Assembly: GCF_024137025.1 (NCBI RefSeq)
Contig: NZ_JAMYJR010000015.1
Coordinates: forward strand, 34,852 to 98,851
Direction: 5' to 3'
Length of the DNA: 64,000 bases
From: Paractinoplanes aksuensis
GTDB taxonomy: Bacteria; Actinomycetota; Actinomycetes; Mycobacteriales; Micromonosporaceae
Below the pieces are notes generated by a model, which worked only from the letters and a program-made list of their open reading frames with translations, was not told the DNA's origin and ran no database searches. Position 1 is the stretch's first letter; every line of letters begins with the position of its first letter. Positions 24,175 to 37,021 of this stretch are shown piece by piece. Position numbers and translations under genes: made by a program.

Positions 24175-25629
24175 ATGCAACGCGCTCCCCTCGCTGTCGT
24201 CGCCGTCCTCGCGGCCACCCTCATCGCCGGCTGTGACGACGACACCACCACGATCACCTCCTCCACACCCCCGTCCGGCGCCGCGCCCGCGCCGGCCGCG
24301 GTCGACTACGCGGCCTGGCAGGCCGGCACCTCCGAGCCGATCGCCGACAAGCTCTATCCCCAGCACGGCACGGCCGCGCTCGACGTCCTGCACTACGACC
24401 TGAAACTCGAGTGGCAGCCGCCGAAGAAGCTGCTCACCGGCACGGCGACCCTCCGGATCCGCCCGACCGCCGACGCCGCCCAGCTCAAGCTCGACTTCAA
24501 GCCGTACACGCTCGACAAGGTCACCGTCGACGGCGCCGTCACCGAGGCCACCGTCCAGAAAGAGAAGCTGGTCGTCCCGGCCGCCGTCACCAAGGACAAG
24601 CCGGTCACGCTGGTCGTGGCCTACCACGGCAAGCCCACCACCACGCCCATCCCGTCGCACCGCTCCGACGTCGAGCCGCTCGGCCTCACCATCACCAAAG
24701 AGGGCGGCCTGTGGACGATGCAGGAGCCGTGGGGCGCCTACACCTGGTACCCGGCGAACGATCAGCCGTCCGACAAGGCGCTCTACGACATCGCGGTGAC
24801 CGTCCCGGCCGGCTGGTCCGGCATCGCGGCCGGCTCGCTGGTCACCCAGCAGGGCAACACGTTCCGCTACCGCAGCACCGACCCGATGGCCAGCTACCTG
24901 CAGACCCTGGCCGTCGGCAAATACAAGAAGGTCAGCGCCAAGGGCGCGCGCGGCATCCCGCTGACCTACTGGTACCGCCCCGGCAAGGACGAGAAGTTCC
25001 TGCCCTCGCTCAAGAAGTCGCCGGCCTTCATCAGCTTCCTCGAGAAGCGTTTCGGCCCCTACCCGTTCCCCACCGGCGGAGCCGTCATGGTCGACTCCGA
25101 GTCGGCCATGGAGACGCAGCAGATGATCACCATGGGCGGGAAGGGGAAGAAGTTCGACCGGGCCTACTTCGAGGAGGACGTACTGCACGAGTACGCGCAC
25201 CAGTGGTTCGGCGACTCGGTCACCCCGTCGACCTGGACCGACCTGTGGCTCAACGAGGGCTGGGCGACGTACGCGCAGTTCCTCTACTCGCAGTCCGTGG
25301 AGAAATACAGCGACAAAGAGCTCGAGGACTACCTGCGCCGGGCCGACGCCGACCTGCGCAAGCGGCTCGGGCCGCCCGGTAAGCCGCGGGCGGCCAACTT
25401 CGCCGAGAGCAACGTCTATCTGTGCCCGGCGGCCATGCTCAAAGAGCTGAACGACGCCCTCGGCGACGAGAAGTTCTTCGCTCTGGGCCGGGCCTGGGTG
25501 CAGTCCAACAAGAACACCCAGCAGACCCGGGCCTCGTTCACCGCCTTCGTCAACAAGCAGACCGGCCGCGACTACACCAAGCTGATCAACAGCTGGCTGG
25601 ACTCGAAGTCCACGCCGCGGCCGGCATAA
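24175..25629 (+). CDS. M1-family zinc metallopeptidase lipoprotein
   Basis: 484 residues. Lipobox LIAGC near residue 20 places it on the outer membrane face. An N-terminal beta-sandwich (residues about 60-230) precedes the catalytic domain with the HEXXH-18-E zinc site: H338-E-Y-A-H342 and E361 in LNEGWATY. The exopeptidase GAMEN motif reads SAMET, and the protein lacks the large C-terminal armadillo domain of classical aminopeptidase N. An aminopeptidase acting on extracellular peptides is the best guess. It interrupts the gatCAB group on the opposite strand. Confidence 0.9.
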   Translation: MQRAPLAVVAVLAATLIAGCDDDTTTITSSTPPSGAAPAPAAVDYAAWQAGTSEPIADKLYPQHGTAALDVLHYDLKLEWQPPKKLLTGTATLRIRPTADAAQLKLDFKPYTLDKVTVDGAVTEATVQKEKLVVPAAVTKDKPVTLVVAYHGKPTTTPIPSHRSDVEPLGLTITKEGGLWTMQEPWGAYTWYPANDQPSDKALYDIAVTVPAGWSGIAAGSLVTQQGNTFRYRSTDPMASYLQTLAVGKYKKVSAKGARGIPLTYWYRPGKDEKFLPSLKKSPAFISFLEKRFGPYPFPTGGAVMVDSESAMETQQMITMGGKGKKFDRAYFEEDVLHEYAHQWFGDSVTPSTWTDLWLNEGWATYAQFLYSQSVEKYSDKELEDYLRRADADLRKRLGPPGKPRAANFAESNVYLCPAAMLKELNDALGDEKFFALGRAWVQSNKNTQQTRASFTAFVNKQTGRDYTKLINSWLDSKSTPRPA

Positions 25630-25635
25630 CTCGCG

Positions 25636-27099
25636 CTACAGGGCGGGCGGCGTGAGGGTCCCCACCGTGGACTCGAGCGCCGCCGCCACCCGGTACATCC
25701 GGTCGTCGGCCAGCGTCGGCGCCATCACCTGGAAGCCGACCGGCAGCCCCTCGGAGAGCCCGCAGGGCACCGAGATCGCCGGACCGCCGTACAGGTTGGT
25801 CGGGATCGTGAAGAGGTCGGCCAGGTACATCTGGTACGGGTCCGAGGTGCGCGACCCGAACGGGAACGCCACGAACGGCGTGGTCGGCGAGACCAGCACG
25901 TCGACCCGCTCGAAGGCCGACTCGAAGTCCCGCGTGATCAGCGTGCGGATCTTCTGGGCCTGGCCGTAGTAGGCGTCGTAGTAGCCGCTGGACAGCGCGT
26001 AGGCGCCCAGGATGATGCGCCGCTTGACCTCGGGGCCGAAGCCGGCCTCACGGGTCAGCGACATGACCTCTTCCAGCGAGCGGTTGCCGTCGTCGCCGAC
26101 CCGCAGGCCGTAGCGCACGCCGTCGAACCGGGCCAGGTTGGAGGAGGCCTCGCTCGGGGCGATCAGGTAGTAGGCCGGCAGCGCGTACTGGAAGTGCGGG
26201 CACGAGACCTCGACGATCTCGGCGCCCAGCTTGACCAGCGCCTCGAGCGACTCGTGGAACGCGCTGAGCACGCCCGGCTCGGAACCGTCGCCCGCGAACT
26301 CCTTGACCACGCCCAGCTTGACGCCGGTGAGGTCGCCGGTGGCGCCGAGGCGGGCCGCGCCGACCACATCCGGCACCGGCTGCGGGATCGAGGTGGAGTC
26401 GCGCGGGTCGTGACCGGCGATCGCCGCGTGCAGCAGCGCCGCGTCCTCGACGTTGCGGGCGCACGGGCCCGGGGTGTCGAGCGACGACGAGAACGCGATC
26501 AGGCCGTAGCGCGAGGTGCCGCCGTAGGTCGGCTTGGCCCCGACCGTGCCGGTGACCGCGCCCGGCTGGCGGATCGAGCCGCCGGTGTCGGTGCCGATGG
26601 CCAGCGGGGCCTCGTAGGCGGCGATGGCCGCGGCGCTGCCACCACCCGAGCCGCCCGGGATGCGCCCGAGGTCCCACGGGTTGTTGGTGGCACCGTACGC
26701 GGAGTACTCGGTGGACGAGCCCATCGCGAACTCGTCCATGTTGGTCTTGCCCAGCATCACCGTGCCGGCCGCGCGCAGCCGCTCGACGAGCGTCGCGTCG
26801 TACGGCGGGCGCCAGCCCTCAAGGATCTTGGAGGCGGCGGTCGTCGGCACGCCCTTGGTGGCGATGACATCCTTCACGGCCACCGGCACACCGGCCAGCG
26901 GGCCGGTGACCTCGCCGCGGTCGACCTTGGCCGCCGCGGCCAACGCGCCCTCACGGTCGACGTGCAGGAACGCGTGCACCCGCTCGTCGACGGCGTCGAT
27001 CCGGTCGAGGTGGGCCTGCGCGACCTCGACCGCCGACGCCTCCTTGCCCGCGATGGCCTTGGCGAGCTGGGCCGCCGACATCTTCGTCAGGTCAGACAC
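25636..27099 (-). CDS. gatA: Aspartyl/glutamyl-tRNA amidotransferase subunit A
   Basis: 487 residues from GTG 27099, chosen because GAGGAGG stands upstream and it lies four bases after gatC. Amidase-signature enzyme supplying ammonia from glutamine to GatB. The Ser-cisSer-Lys triad region is complete: VAVKDVI (Lys) and the [13 protein letters not shown] loop with [15 protein letters not shown]. Co-transcribed with gatC. Confidence 0.97.
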   Translation of the reverse strand: MSDLTKMSAAQLAKAIAGKEASAVEVAQAHLDRIDAVDERVHAFLHVDREGALAAAAKVDRGEVTGPLAGVPVAVKDVIATKGVPTTAASKILEGWRPPYDATLVERLRAAGTVMLGKTNMDEFAMGSSTEYSAYGATNNPWDLGRIPGGSGGGSAAAIAAYEAPLAIGTDTGGSIRQPGAVTGTVGAKPTYGGTSRYGLIAFSSSLDTPGPCARNVEDAALLHAAIAGHDPRDSTSIPQPVPDVVGAARLGATGDLTGVKLGVVKEFAGDGSEPGVLSAFHESLEALVKLGAEIVEVSCPHFQYALPAYYLIAPSEASSNLARFDGVRYGLRVGDDGNRSLEEVMSLTREAGFGPEVKRRIILGAYALSSGYYDAYYGQAQKIRTLITRDFESAFERVDVLVSPTTPFVAFPFGSRTSDPYQMYLADLFTIPTNLYGGPAISVPCGLSEGLPVGFQVMAPTLADDRMYRVAAALESTVGTLTPPAL

Positions 27100-27103
27100 G
27101 GCG

Positions 27104-27403
27104 TCAGTCCTCCTCGTCCAGGATGCGCGGCACGCGGAACCGGCCCTCGAACGCGTCGGGGGCACCCGAAAGCGCCTCTTCCTGCGTGAGGCACGGGACC
27201 GGCACGTCGTCGCGGTACACGTTGGTCAGCGGCACGGAATGCGAGGTAGGCGGAATGTCGTCGGCCGCGACCTCGCCGACCCGGGCCACGGACTGCAGGA
27301 TCACGTCGAGCTGCCCCGCGAACCGGTCCAGTTCCTCCTCGGTCACGGCGAGCCGCGACAGGCGCGCGAGATGCGCGACCTCTTCGCGGGAGATGGCGGC
27401 CAT
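27104..27403 (-). CDS. gatC: Aspartyl/glutamyl-tRNA amidotransferase subunit C
   Basis: 99 residues, normal for GatC, the small subunit that wraps around GatA and GatB. Starts [20 protein letters not shown] and contains the typical C-terminal PLTNVYRDD and [11 protein letters not shown] stretches. First gene of the gatC-gatA operon. Confidence 0.96.
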   Translation of the reverse strand: MAAISREEVAHLARLSRLAVTEEELDRFAGQLDVILQSVARVGEVAADDIPPTSHSVPLTNVYRDDVPVPCLTQEEALSGAPDAFEGRFRVPRILDEED

Positions 27404-27805
27404 CTTGACTCACTTTCTCGGATCCCGATTTCACGCTGACCGGACGAGTCTATTTCGCGCGCCTTCCGAGCCGACCGCCGGGAGCGGGTGTCGGGTACCA
27501 AAAGATCAAAAGCTGGATGTCGTGGCGGGGTGGGTGGTCCGGACCGCAACTCCCGTCGAGGGCCCGGGCGGGCTTCGCTGGCCGCTGACGCGTCCAGAAC
27601 GCGAAACCCACCCGGGCGACCTGCGTAAGTGGTTGCGCCCGAAAACCCAATCCCCGGGCCGGATGATCACTCCCCCGAGGGAATTCGAGGTTATTGAGCG
27701 GTTGTGGGCTTATGCCGATTTGATAACGGGAAAGTTGTTTTACAGCGGAATGCGCATGTGGATCTATCGTGGGAACGACCTGATCGAGGCCCTGCTGGAG
27801 GTCGT
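27404..27805. other. 402-base gap between gatC and the third GGDEF-EAL gene
   Basis: Divergent promoter region. The part nearest the plus-strand gene (27690..27790) is clearly richer in A/T than its surroundings and contains TTGTTT and several -10-like stretches, so the promoter is probably there. An ATG at 27663 opens a frame reading MITPPREFEVIERLWAYADL and continuing into the gene in another frame; I cannot support it as a gene. No cyclic di-GMP riboswitch pattern was recognised. Confidence 0.4.
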
Positions 27806-29989
27806 ATGGACGCCGCACGCCCCCGCGACCCCGCGGCGAGCGATCGCGCCTCCGACCCGATCCCACCCGACTGGCCTGACAACGATGCGGCACACCCGCG
27901 CTCCGGCCCTGACCATGCGGTCTCGCCTCTCGGCAATTGCATTCGCGGAATTCGGCGGGAGGCGACGGTTCAGGCCGGGCGTCGACGGCGGGCGCTGCTG
28001 GTCACCGTCGTGGTGGTGGGGGTGGTCGACGGGCTGCTGTGGGTGTTTCAGCGGGGGGCCTTCGACGGGCTTCCCAGCGCGTACTGGCTGATGGGGTTTC
28101 TGGCCGTCGTCGTGGACGCGCGGCCCTATGTGGTCACCAATCGGCGGGCGACCTCGGTCATTCTTCCGTCGATCTGCTTCACCTTCGCGATCGCTCTGGC
28201 CTGGGGTTACGGTCCGGCGCTGGCGGTGCAACTGATCGCCGTCGCGGTGGCCGGGGTCCGGATGCGGCATTCGGCTCAGCGCACGCTCCACCTGGCCGTG
28301 CAGCACGCGGTGGCGCTCGGCGCGGCGTCGCTGGTGATCTCGTTGGTGTCGTTGCGCATCGAACCCGGGCCGGACTGGGGGGACGCGCTGCTCACGGTGG
28401 CCGCGGCCGGCGCCTGGATCGTCGCCCGGTACGGGCTGGCGGCGGTCGTCGCCCGGTCCATGGCCGACCGGCCGGGGCCGCGGCTGCGGCGGCTCCAACG
28501 GTCGCGGCGGTTGCGCCGGGCCGGGGTCGAGGTGCTCGCCACCGGCGCGTTGCTGCTGCTCGGACCGGTGGTGCTGGCCACCGCCCAGGTCGGGCTGGCC
28601 TTCGTACCGCTGGTTCTGCTGGCCCTGCACGCCGTACACCGGATGGTGCGGTCAGCCGGCGAGTTCGAGCGCGCGTCCCGGCTCGACGCCCTGACCGGAC
28701 TGCCGAACCGGCGCGCCCTGCACGCGGCAGTGCTGTCCCAGGCCAAAGGGCGGCGGCTGGCGCTGCTGGTCCTGGACCTCGACCGGTTCCGTACGGTCAA
28801 CGACGCCCTGGGCCACGGCGCCGGGGACCGTCTGCTGGGCGCGGTCGCGCACCGCCTGGCCGAGGTGGTGCCGGCCCACGACCTGGTGGTGCGGCTCGGT
28901 GGCGACGAGTTCGCGGTGCTCGCCACCCGGGTCGACGGACCACCCTCCGCCCGCCGCATCGCCGAGCACCTGGCCGAGGCGCTGAACAGCCCGTTCGCCC
29001 TCGACGGCATGCCCGTGGACGTCACCGCCTCGATCGGCATCGCCCTGCAACGCGAGCCCGGCGGCGACGGCGCGACGCTGCTGCGCGAGGCCGAGTCCGC
29101 GATGTACGAGGCCAAGCAGCGCGGCGACCAGGTCGCCCTGCACAGCCCGGACGCGCCCCACCACACACCCGACCGCCTGTCGCTGCTGGCCGACCTGCGG
29201 CACGCGCTGCGCCAGGACTCGCCCGACGACGGGATCACGCTCTTCTACCAGCCCCAGATCGCCATCGCGACCGGCGAGGTGGTCGGGGTAGAGGCGCTGC
29301 TGCGCTGGCGGCACCCCGAGCGCGGGCTGGTCGGCCCCGAGGAACTGATCCGGGTGGCCGAGCCGACTCCCGTGATGCGTCTGCTCACCGGCCGGGTGCT
29401 GCACGAGGTGGTGGCCCAGCTGGCCGCGTGGCGCGACGCCGGCCGCCCGTTGCGGGCGGCCGTCAACGTCAGCGTGCGCGACCTGCACGCCGGCGACATC
29501 GCCGACCGGGTGGCCGGGCTGCTGAGCGAGTACGCCGTGCCGCCCGACCTGCTCCAGCTCGAGATCACCGAGAGCGCCCTGATGGCCGACCCGCACCGGG
29601 TGCTGAGCACGATCACCCGCCTCGACCGCATGGGCATCGCCATCTCGCTGGACGACTTCGGCACCGGCTACTCGTCGCTGCAACATCTGCGCCGCCTGCC
29701 CCTGGCCGAGGTGAAGATCGACCGCTCGTTCGTCCTGGGCATGGCCACCGACCGCGGCGACGCCGCCATCGTCCGCTCGGTGATCGACCTGGCCGAGGCG
29801 CTGGGCCTGCGCGCCGTGGCCGAAGGCGTCGAGGACGAACGCACCTGGCGCCTGCTGGCCGACGCCGGCTGCCACGCGGCCCAGGGCTGGTTCCACGCCC
29901 GCCCGATGCCCGCCCCCGACCTGGCCGACTGGCTCTCCCGCTACCGCCCAGTGCGCCCGACCGTCGCCCTGCACACCCGCACCCGCTGA
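27806..29989 (+). CDS. Membrane GGDEF-EAL protein with intact EAL domain
   Basis: 727 residues from ATG 27806, chosen because GGAGG stands five bases upstream. A disordered N-terminus of about 50 residues is followed by hydrophobic segments to about 280. GGDEF about 290-450 (RLGGDEFAVL near 365) lacks an RxxD inhibitory site. EAL about 470-715 has EALLRW, INVSVRDL-type Asn (VNVSVRDL), EITESAL, SLDDFGTGYSSL, EVKIDRSF and AVAEGVE, all catalytic positions being present. Best candidate in the window for an active cyclic di-GMP phosphodiesterase or bifunctional enzyme. It converges on ligA. Confidence 0.9.
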   Translation: MDAARPRDPAASDRASDPIPPDWPDNDAAHPRSGPDHAVSPLGNCIRGIRREATVQAGRRRRALLVTVVVVGVVDGLLWVFQRGAFDGLPSAYWLMGFLAVVVDARPYVVTNRRATSVILPSICFTFAIALAWGYGPALAVQLIAVAVAGVRMRHSAQRTLHLAVQHAVALGAASLVISLVSLRIEPGPDWGDALLTVAAAGAWIVARYGLAAVVARSMADRPGPRLRRLQRSRRLRRAGVEVLATGALLLLGPVVLATAQVGLAFVPLVLLALHAVHRMVRSAGEFERASRLDALTGLPNRRALHAAVLSQAKGRRLALLVLDLDRFRTVNDALGHGAGDRLLGAVAHRLAEVVPAHDLVVRLGGDEFAVLATRVDGPPSARRIAEHLAEALNSPFALDGMPVDVTASIGIALQREPGGDGATLLREAESAMYEAKQRGDQVALHSPDAPHHTPDRLSLLADLRHALRQDSPDDGITLFYQPQIAIATGEVVGVEALLRWRHPERGLVGPEELIRVAEPTPVMRLLTGRVLHEVVAQLAAWRDAGRPLRAAVNVSVRDLHAGDIADRVAGLLSEYAVPPDLLQLEITESALMADPHRVLSTITRLDRMGIAISLDDFGTGYSSLQHLRRLPLAEVKIDRSFVLGMATDRGDAAIVRSVIDLAEALGLRAVAEGVEDERTWRLLADAGCHAAQGWFHARPMPAPDLADWLSRYRPVRPTVALHTRTR

Positions 29990-29993
29990 CCCG

Positions 29994-32734
<2,741 letters not shown>

Positions 32735-33727
32735 TCAGACCTCGGAGAGGCGGCGGGCGGCTTCGCGGCAGGCGGTCAGCGCGGTGCGGGCGTAGGCAGG
32801 CGAGGCGCCGGCCAGGCCGCAGGCCGGGGTGATGACCACCTGACGGGGCAGTTGCTCGGCCGGGAAGGCCAGCCGCTTCCACAGCGTGGCCACGCGCTCG
32901 GCCACCTTCTTGCCGTCGATGCCCGCGGCCGGCGGTGTGGTCGGTGCGGCCCCGGCGAAGAGGCCGGTCCCCGCCTCCAGCGCCTCGCCGATCGGGTCCA
33001 GGTCTTTCACCAGCGACAGGTCGAGAGCGACCGCGGCCACCCGAGCGTCCCGGAAGACCTGGAGCGGCATGTCCGGCGCGCAGCAGTGTGCGATCACCGG
33101 CACGCCCACGGCCTCGACCACCGTGCGCAGGGCACTTGCAGCATCGGGGCCGGGAACGGCTCGATACGCACTGAACCCGCTCTCGGTCGGCACCCGCCCG
33201 GCCAGGATCGTCGGGAGCGACGGCTCGTCGAGCTGCAGCAGCACCTCGGCCCTCGGCAGCCGCTTGCGTACGTCGTCCACGTGGCGGCGGAGGCCCTCGG
33301 CCAGCGAGTCGGTCAGGTCGCGGACCGCACCCGCGTCGCGCAGCAGGCGGCCGCCGATCTGCAGGTTGAGGGCGGCGGCCAGCGTCCACGGTCCGGCCGA
33401 CTGGATCTTCAGGGGGCCCGCGTAGTGCTCGCCCTGTTCGGTGAGCTGGTCGAGGTCGCGTTCGAGCAGGTCGGCGGTGCGGCGCATGTCCTGGCCGGGG
33501 CGGGGTGCCACCTGCCACTGGCCGGCGTACAGCTGGACCGGCAGTTCGACCAGGAAGCCGGCGCTGCGGCCGATCATGTCGGCGCCGGGGCCGCGGGCGG
33601 GCAGCTCGGCCAGGTGGGGCAGGTCGGGCAGTTCGCCGAGGACGACGCGCTGGGCCTCGGCGATGTCGGTGCCGGGCAGCGAGCCGATGCCGGTGGCCGA
33701 GCCCGCCGCCCATGGGAAGTCAGGCAC
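32735..33727 (-). CDS. Cobalamin-independent methionine synthase-like protein
   Basis: 330 residues from GTG 33727. Corresponds to the C-terminal zinc-barrel half of MetE only: [33 protein letters not shown], zinc ligands in [11 protein letters not shown] and [11 protein letters not shown]. Lacking the N-terminal half, it may be a core-type MetE using another methyl donor, or have a different methyltransfer role. The start overlaps the mnmA stop by eight bases (GTGCCTGA), so it is translated with mnmA. The equivalent gene sits beside ligA in mycobacteria (Rv3015c, from memory). Confidence 0.85.
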   Translation of the reverse strand: MPDFPWAAGSATGIGSLPGTDIAEAQRVVLGELPDLPHLAELPARGPGADMIGRSAGFLVELPVQLYAGQWQVAPRPGQDMRRTADLLERDLDQLTEQGEHYAGPLKIQSAGPWTLAAALNLQIGGRLLRDAGAVRDLTDSLAEGLRRHVDDVRKRLPRAEVLLQLDEPSLPTILAGRVPTESGFSAYRAVPGPDAASALRTVVEAVGVPVIAHCCAPDMPLQVFRDARVAAVALDLSLVKDLDPIGEALEAGTGLFAGAAPTTPPAAGIDGKKVAERVATLWKRLAFPAEQLPRQVVITPACGLAGASPAYARTALTACREAARRLSEV

Positions 33728-34811
33728 GCGCGGTCGCCAGGGGCGCGGAGGCAGTGATGGTGGCCGAGCCGAGCACGATATCGCCGTCGGCCGAGCGCTG
33801 GTAGGCCACGATCGCCTGGCCGGCCGCGACACCGCGGGCGGGCGACGTGAGGCGGGCCGTGAGCGTGTCGCCCTCGATCGTCACGGTCGCCGGGTAGACC
33901 TCGCCGTGCGCGCGAAGCTGCACGTCGCATTCGACGGAGGTCGACTCGCCGTGCCAGATGACCTTGGACGCGGTGACCACGCCCACCTCGAGATCCTCGC
34001 GGGGGCCGACGGTGACCGTGTTGGTGACCGGGGTGATCGACAGCACGTAGCGGGGGCGGCCGTCGGCCGCGGGCACGCGCAGGTCGAGGCCCTTGCGCTG
34101 GCCGACGGTGAATCCGTAGGCCCCGTTGTGGCTGCCCAGCCGCTCGCCGGTGCGGCCGTCGACGATGTCGCCGGGGGCGTCGCCGAGCTGCCGCTGCAGG
34201 AAGCCCTGGGTGTCGCCGTCGGAGATGAAGCAGATGTCGTGCGAGTCGGGCTTGTCGGCCACGGCCAGACCGCGCTCGGCCGCCTCTTCGCGGACCCGGG
34301 CCTTGGTCGAGTCGCCGAGCGGGAAGACCGCGCGGTCGAGCTGCTCGCGGGTGAGCACGGCCAGCACGTACGACTGGTCCTTGCCCTCGTCGACGCTGCG
34401 GCGCAACAGGCCGTCGGCCCCGAGGCGGGCGTGGTGGCCGGTGACCACGGCGTCGAAGCCGAGCGCGACAGCCCGGTCGAGCACCGCCTCGAACTTGATC
34501 TTTTCGTTGCAGCGCAGGCACGGGTTGGGGGTGCGGCCGGCCGCGTACTCGGCGACGAAGTCGTCGACGACGTCGGCCTTGAACTGCTCGGCCATGTCCC
34601 ACACATAGAAGGGGATGCCGATCACGTCGGCGGCGCGGCGGGCGTCGCGGGAGTCTTCCAGCGTGCAGCAGCCGCGCGCACCGGTGCGGAAGGTCTGGGG
34701 GTTACGGGCCAGCGCCAGGTGCACCCCGGTGACGTCGTGGCCGGCGGCGTGGGCGCGCGCGGCGGCGACGGCGGAATCGACCCCGCCCGACATGGCCGCA
34801 AGAACTCGCAT
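33720..34811 (-). CDS. mnmA: tRNA-specific 2-thiouridylase
   Basis: 363 residues. Adds sulfur to U34 of Lys, Glu and Gln tRNAs using persulfide from a cysteine desulfurase. ATP-pyrophosphatase P-loop [13 protein letters not shown] at the N-terminus; catalytic cysteines in [13 protein letters not shown] (about 95) and DSHDICFI (about 195); TVGQRKGL; C-terminal beta-barrel. The iscS-like gene directly upstream (10-base gap) is the likely sulfur donor, so the pair is functionally coherent. Confidence 0.96.
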   Translation of the reverse strand: MRVLAAMSGGVDSAVAAARAHAAGHDVTGVHLALARNPQTFRTGARGCCTLEDSRDARRAADVIGIPFYVWDMAEQFKADVVDDFVAEYAAGRTPNPCLRCNEKIKFEAVLDRAVALGFDAVVTGHHARLGADGLLRRSVDEGKDQSYVLAVLTREQLDRAVFPLGDSTKARVREEAAERGLAVADKPDSHDICFISDGDTQGFLQRQLGDAPGDIVDGRTGERLGSHNGAYGFTVGQRKGLDLRVPAADGRPRYVLSITPVTNTVTVGPREDLEVGVVTASKVIWHGESTSVECDVQLRAHGEVYPATVTIEGDTLTARLTSPARGVAAGQAIVAYQRSADGDIVLGSATITASAPLATARA

Positions 34812-34821
34812 GGGGTCAAGC

Positions 34822-35997
34822 CTAACGGGGGGTTTTCCAGGCGGTGGCGCGGCGGGCGCGCTCGACCGCCCCGGGCAGAGCGGCCAGCAACTCGTCGACG
34901 TCGGCGAGAGTGCTGGTGTGCCCGAGCGTGAACCGCAGCGAGGACCGCGCCCGGTCGTCGTCGGCGCCCATGGCGACCAGCACGTGGCTGGGCTGGGCGA
35001 CCCCGGCCGAGCAGGCCGAGCCGGTCGAGCAGCAGACGCCCTGCGCGTCCAGGAGCAGCAACAACGCGTCGCCTTCGCAACCCGGGAAGCTGAAGTGGGC
35101 GTTGCCCGGCAGCCGGTCGGCCGGGTCGCCGTTGAGGATCGCGTCGGGCACCGCGGCCCGCACCCGGGCCACGAGCTCGTCGCGCAGGTCGCCGACCCGC
35201 TGGGCGTACGCGGCCTGGCTCTTGACCGTCGTCTCGACCGCCACGGCGAAGGCCGCCACCCCGGCGGTGTCGAGGGTGCCCGAGCGCACATCGCGCTCCT
35301 GGCCGCCGCCGTGCAGCAACGGGGTGCAGGCCACGTCACGACCGAGCAGCAGCGCGCCCACCCCGACCGGCCCGCCCACCTTGTGCCCGGTGACCGTCAT
35401 GGCCGCGGCGCCGCTGGCCGCGAAGTCGACCGGCACCTGACCCAGGGCCTGCACCGCGTCGGTGTGGAAGGGGATGCCCGCGTCGGCCGCCAACCGGGCC
35501 AGTTCGGCCACCGGCTGCACCGTGCCGACCTCGTTGTTGGCCCACTGCACGCTGATGACAGCCACTTCCTCGGCGTACGACGCGAGGAGCGAAGCCAGCG
35601 AGGCCGGGTCGACCCGGCCCGCCTCATCGACCGGCAGCCAGCTCAGCTGGGCGCCCTCGTGGGTGCCGAGCCAGTCGGCGCTGTCCATCACGGCGTGGTG
35701 CTCGACCGACGAGGCGACCACGCGGCTGCGGTTGAGCGAGCCGGCCCGCCGGGCCCAGAAGATGCCCTTGACCGCGAGGTTGTCGCTCTCGGTGCCGCCG
35801 CTGGTGAAGATCACCTCGGACGGACGGGCGCCGAGGGCGGCCGCGATGCGCTCGCGCGACTCCTCGACCAGGCGCCGGGCATGCCGCCCGGCCGCGTGCA
35901 GGGACGACGGGTTACCGACCTCGCGGGCCGCCGCAACATATGCCGCCAGCGCCTCGTCGAGCATCGGCGTGGTCGCAGCGTGATCCAAGTAGGCCAT
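34822..35997 (-). CDS. iscS: Cysteine desulfurase (NifS/IscS family)
   Basis: 391 residues. PLP enzyme that takes sulfur from cysteine as an enzyme persulfide. Starts [20 protein letters not shown] lysine in [18 protein letters not shown]-binding histidine in SSVEHHAVM; active-site Cys in [17 protein letters not shown], the IscS/NifS-type loop. Followed by mnmA, so its main partner is probably tRNA thiolation, though Fe-S cluster supply is possible. Confidence 0.94.
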   Translation of the reverse strand: MAYLDHAATTPMLDEALAAYVAAAREVGNPSSLHAAGRHARRLVEESRERIAAALGARPSEVIFTSGGTESDNLAVKGIFWARRAGSLNRSRVVASSVEHHAVMDSADWLGTHEGAQLSWLPVDEAGRVDPASLASLLASYAEEVAVISVQWANNEVGTVQPVAELARLAADAGIPFHTDAVQALGQVPVDFAASGAAAMTVTGHKVGGPVGVGALLLGRDVACTPLLHGGGQERDVRSGTLDTAGVAAFAVAVETTVKSQAAYAQRVGDLRDELVARVRAAVPDAILNGDPADRLPGNAHFSFPGCEGDALLLLLDAQGVCCSTGSACSAGVAQPSHVLVAMGADDDRARSSLRFTLGHTSTLADVDELLAALPGAVERARRATAWKTPR

Positions 35998-36032
35998 CAG
36001 TGCCCAAGCTTATGCCTCGCCCCGCGGACGCA

Positions 36033-36063
36033 GCACGGCCCGGCGCTCAGCGCCGGGCCGTGC
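36033..36063 (-). terminator. Terminator of the etfBA operon
   Basis: A perfect 14-bp stem beginning GCACGGCCCGGCGC with a TCA loop, 11 bases past the etfA stop. No U-tract. It separates etfBA from iscS-mnmA. Confidence 0.85.
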
Positions 36064-36074
36064 GGTGACCGGAA

Positions 36075-37007
36075 TTACTTGCGCTTGCGGATCTCGTCGG
36101 CCGCCTGGGGCACGACCTTGAACAGGTCGCCCACCACGCCGTAGTCGGCGAGCTCGAAGATCGGCGCCTCGGCGTCCTTGTTGACCGCCACGATCGTCTT
36201 CGAGGTCTGCATGCCGGCCCGATGCTGGATCGCGCCGGAGATGCCCAGCGCCACGTACAGCTGCGGGGAGACGGTCTTGCCGGTCTGACCCACCTGGAAC
36301 TGGTGCGGGTAGAAGCCGGAGTCGACCGCGGCCCGGGACGCGCCGACCGCGCCGCCGAGCAGGTCGGCCAGCTCCTCGACCAGCTTGAAGTTGTCCGCGT
36401 TGCCGACGCCACGACCGCCGGAGACGACGATGCCGGCCTCGGTCAGCTCGGGGCGCGAGCCCTTCTGCTCGACCACGCGCTCGACGACCTTGGTCAGCTT
36501 GTCGGCGTCGCTGACGGTCACCGTCAGCTGCTCGACGGCCGGCGTCGCGGCCTCGGGCGCCGGCGTGACCGAGTTGGGGCGGATCGTCACGATCGGCAGG
36601 CCGCGCGTGACCTTGGACTTGACGATGCCCGAACCGGCGAACACGACCTGGGTCGCGGTGCCGTCGGCGGCCACCTCGACCGCGTCGGTCAGCAGCCCGT
36701 TGTCGAGCTTGACGGCCAGGCGACCGGCGATCTCCTTGCCCTCCTGGGTGGAGGCCAGCAGGACCGCGGCCGGCTGCTTCTCGCGGACGAGGTCAGCGAT
36801 CACCGCCGCCTTGGGCGCCACCAGGTGATCCTGGATGGCGGAATCCGTCGCCACGTACACCTTGGAGGCGCCGTACTCACCGAGCTTGGCCGTGTCGGCC
36901 TCACCGAACACGACGGCCGAAACCTCGCCCAGCCCGCGCGCGATGGTCAGCATCTCGAGCGTGACCTTCTTGACGCCGGCCTCGACGACAACAAATACCT
37001 CAGCCAT
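36075..37007 (-). CDS. etfA: Electron transfer flavoprotein subunit alpha
   Basis: 310 residues from ATG 37007, the first start giving the canonical [20 protein letters not shown] opening. The FAD-binding C-terminal domain is clear: [69 protein letters not shown]. With EtfB it carries electrons from acyl-CoA and other dehydrogenases to the quinone pool. 14 bases after etfB; hairpin terminator downstream. Confidence 0.96.
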   Translation of the reverse strand: MAEVFVVVEAGVKKVTLEMLTIARGLGEVSAVVFGEADTAKLGEYGASKVYVATDSAIQDHLVAPKAAVIADLVREKQPAAVLLASTQEGKEIAGRLAVKLDNGLLTDAVEVAADGTATQVVFAGSGIVKSKVTRGLPIVTIRPNSVTPAPEAATPAVEQLTVTVSDADKLTKVVERVVEQKGSRPELTEAGIVVSGGRGVGNADNFKLVEELADLLGGAVGASRAAVDSGFYPHQFQVGQTGKTVSPQLYVALGISGAIQHRAGMQTSKTIVAVNKDAEAPIFELADYGVVGDLFKVVPQAADEIRKRK

Positions 37008-37021
37008 GTTCCGCTCCCCGC

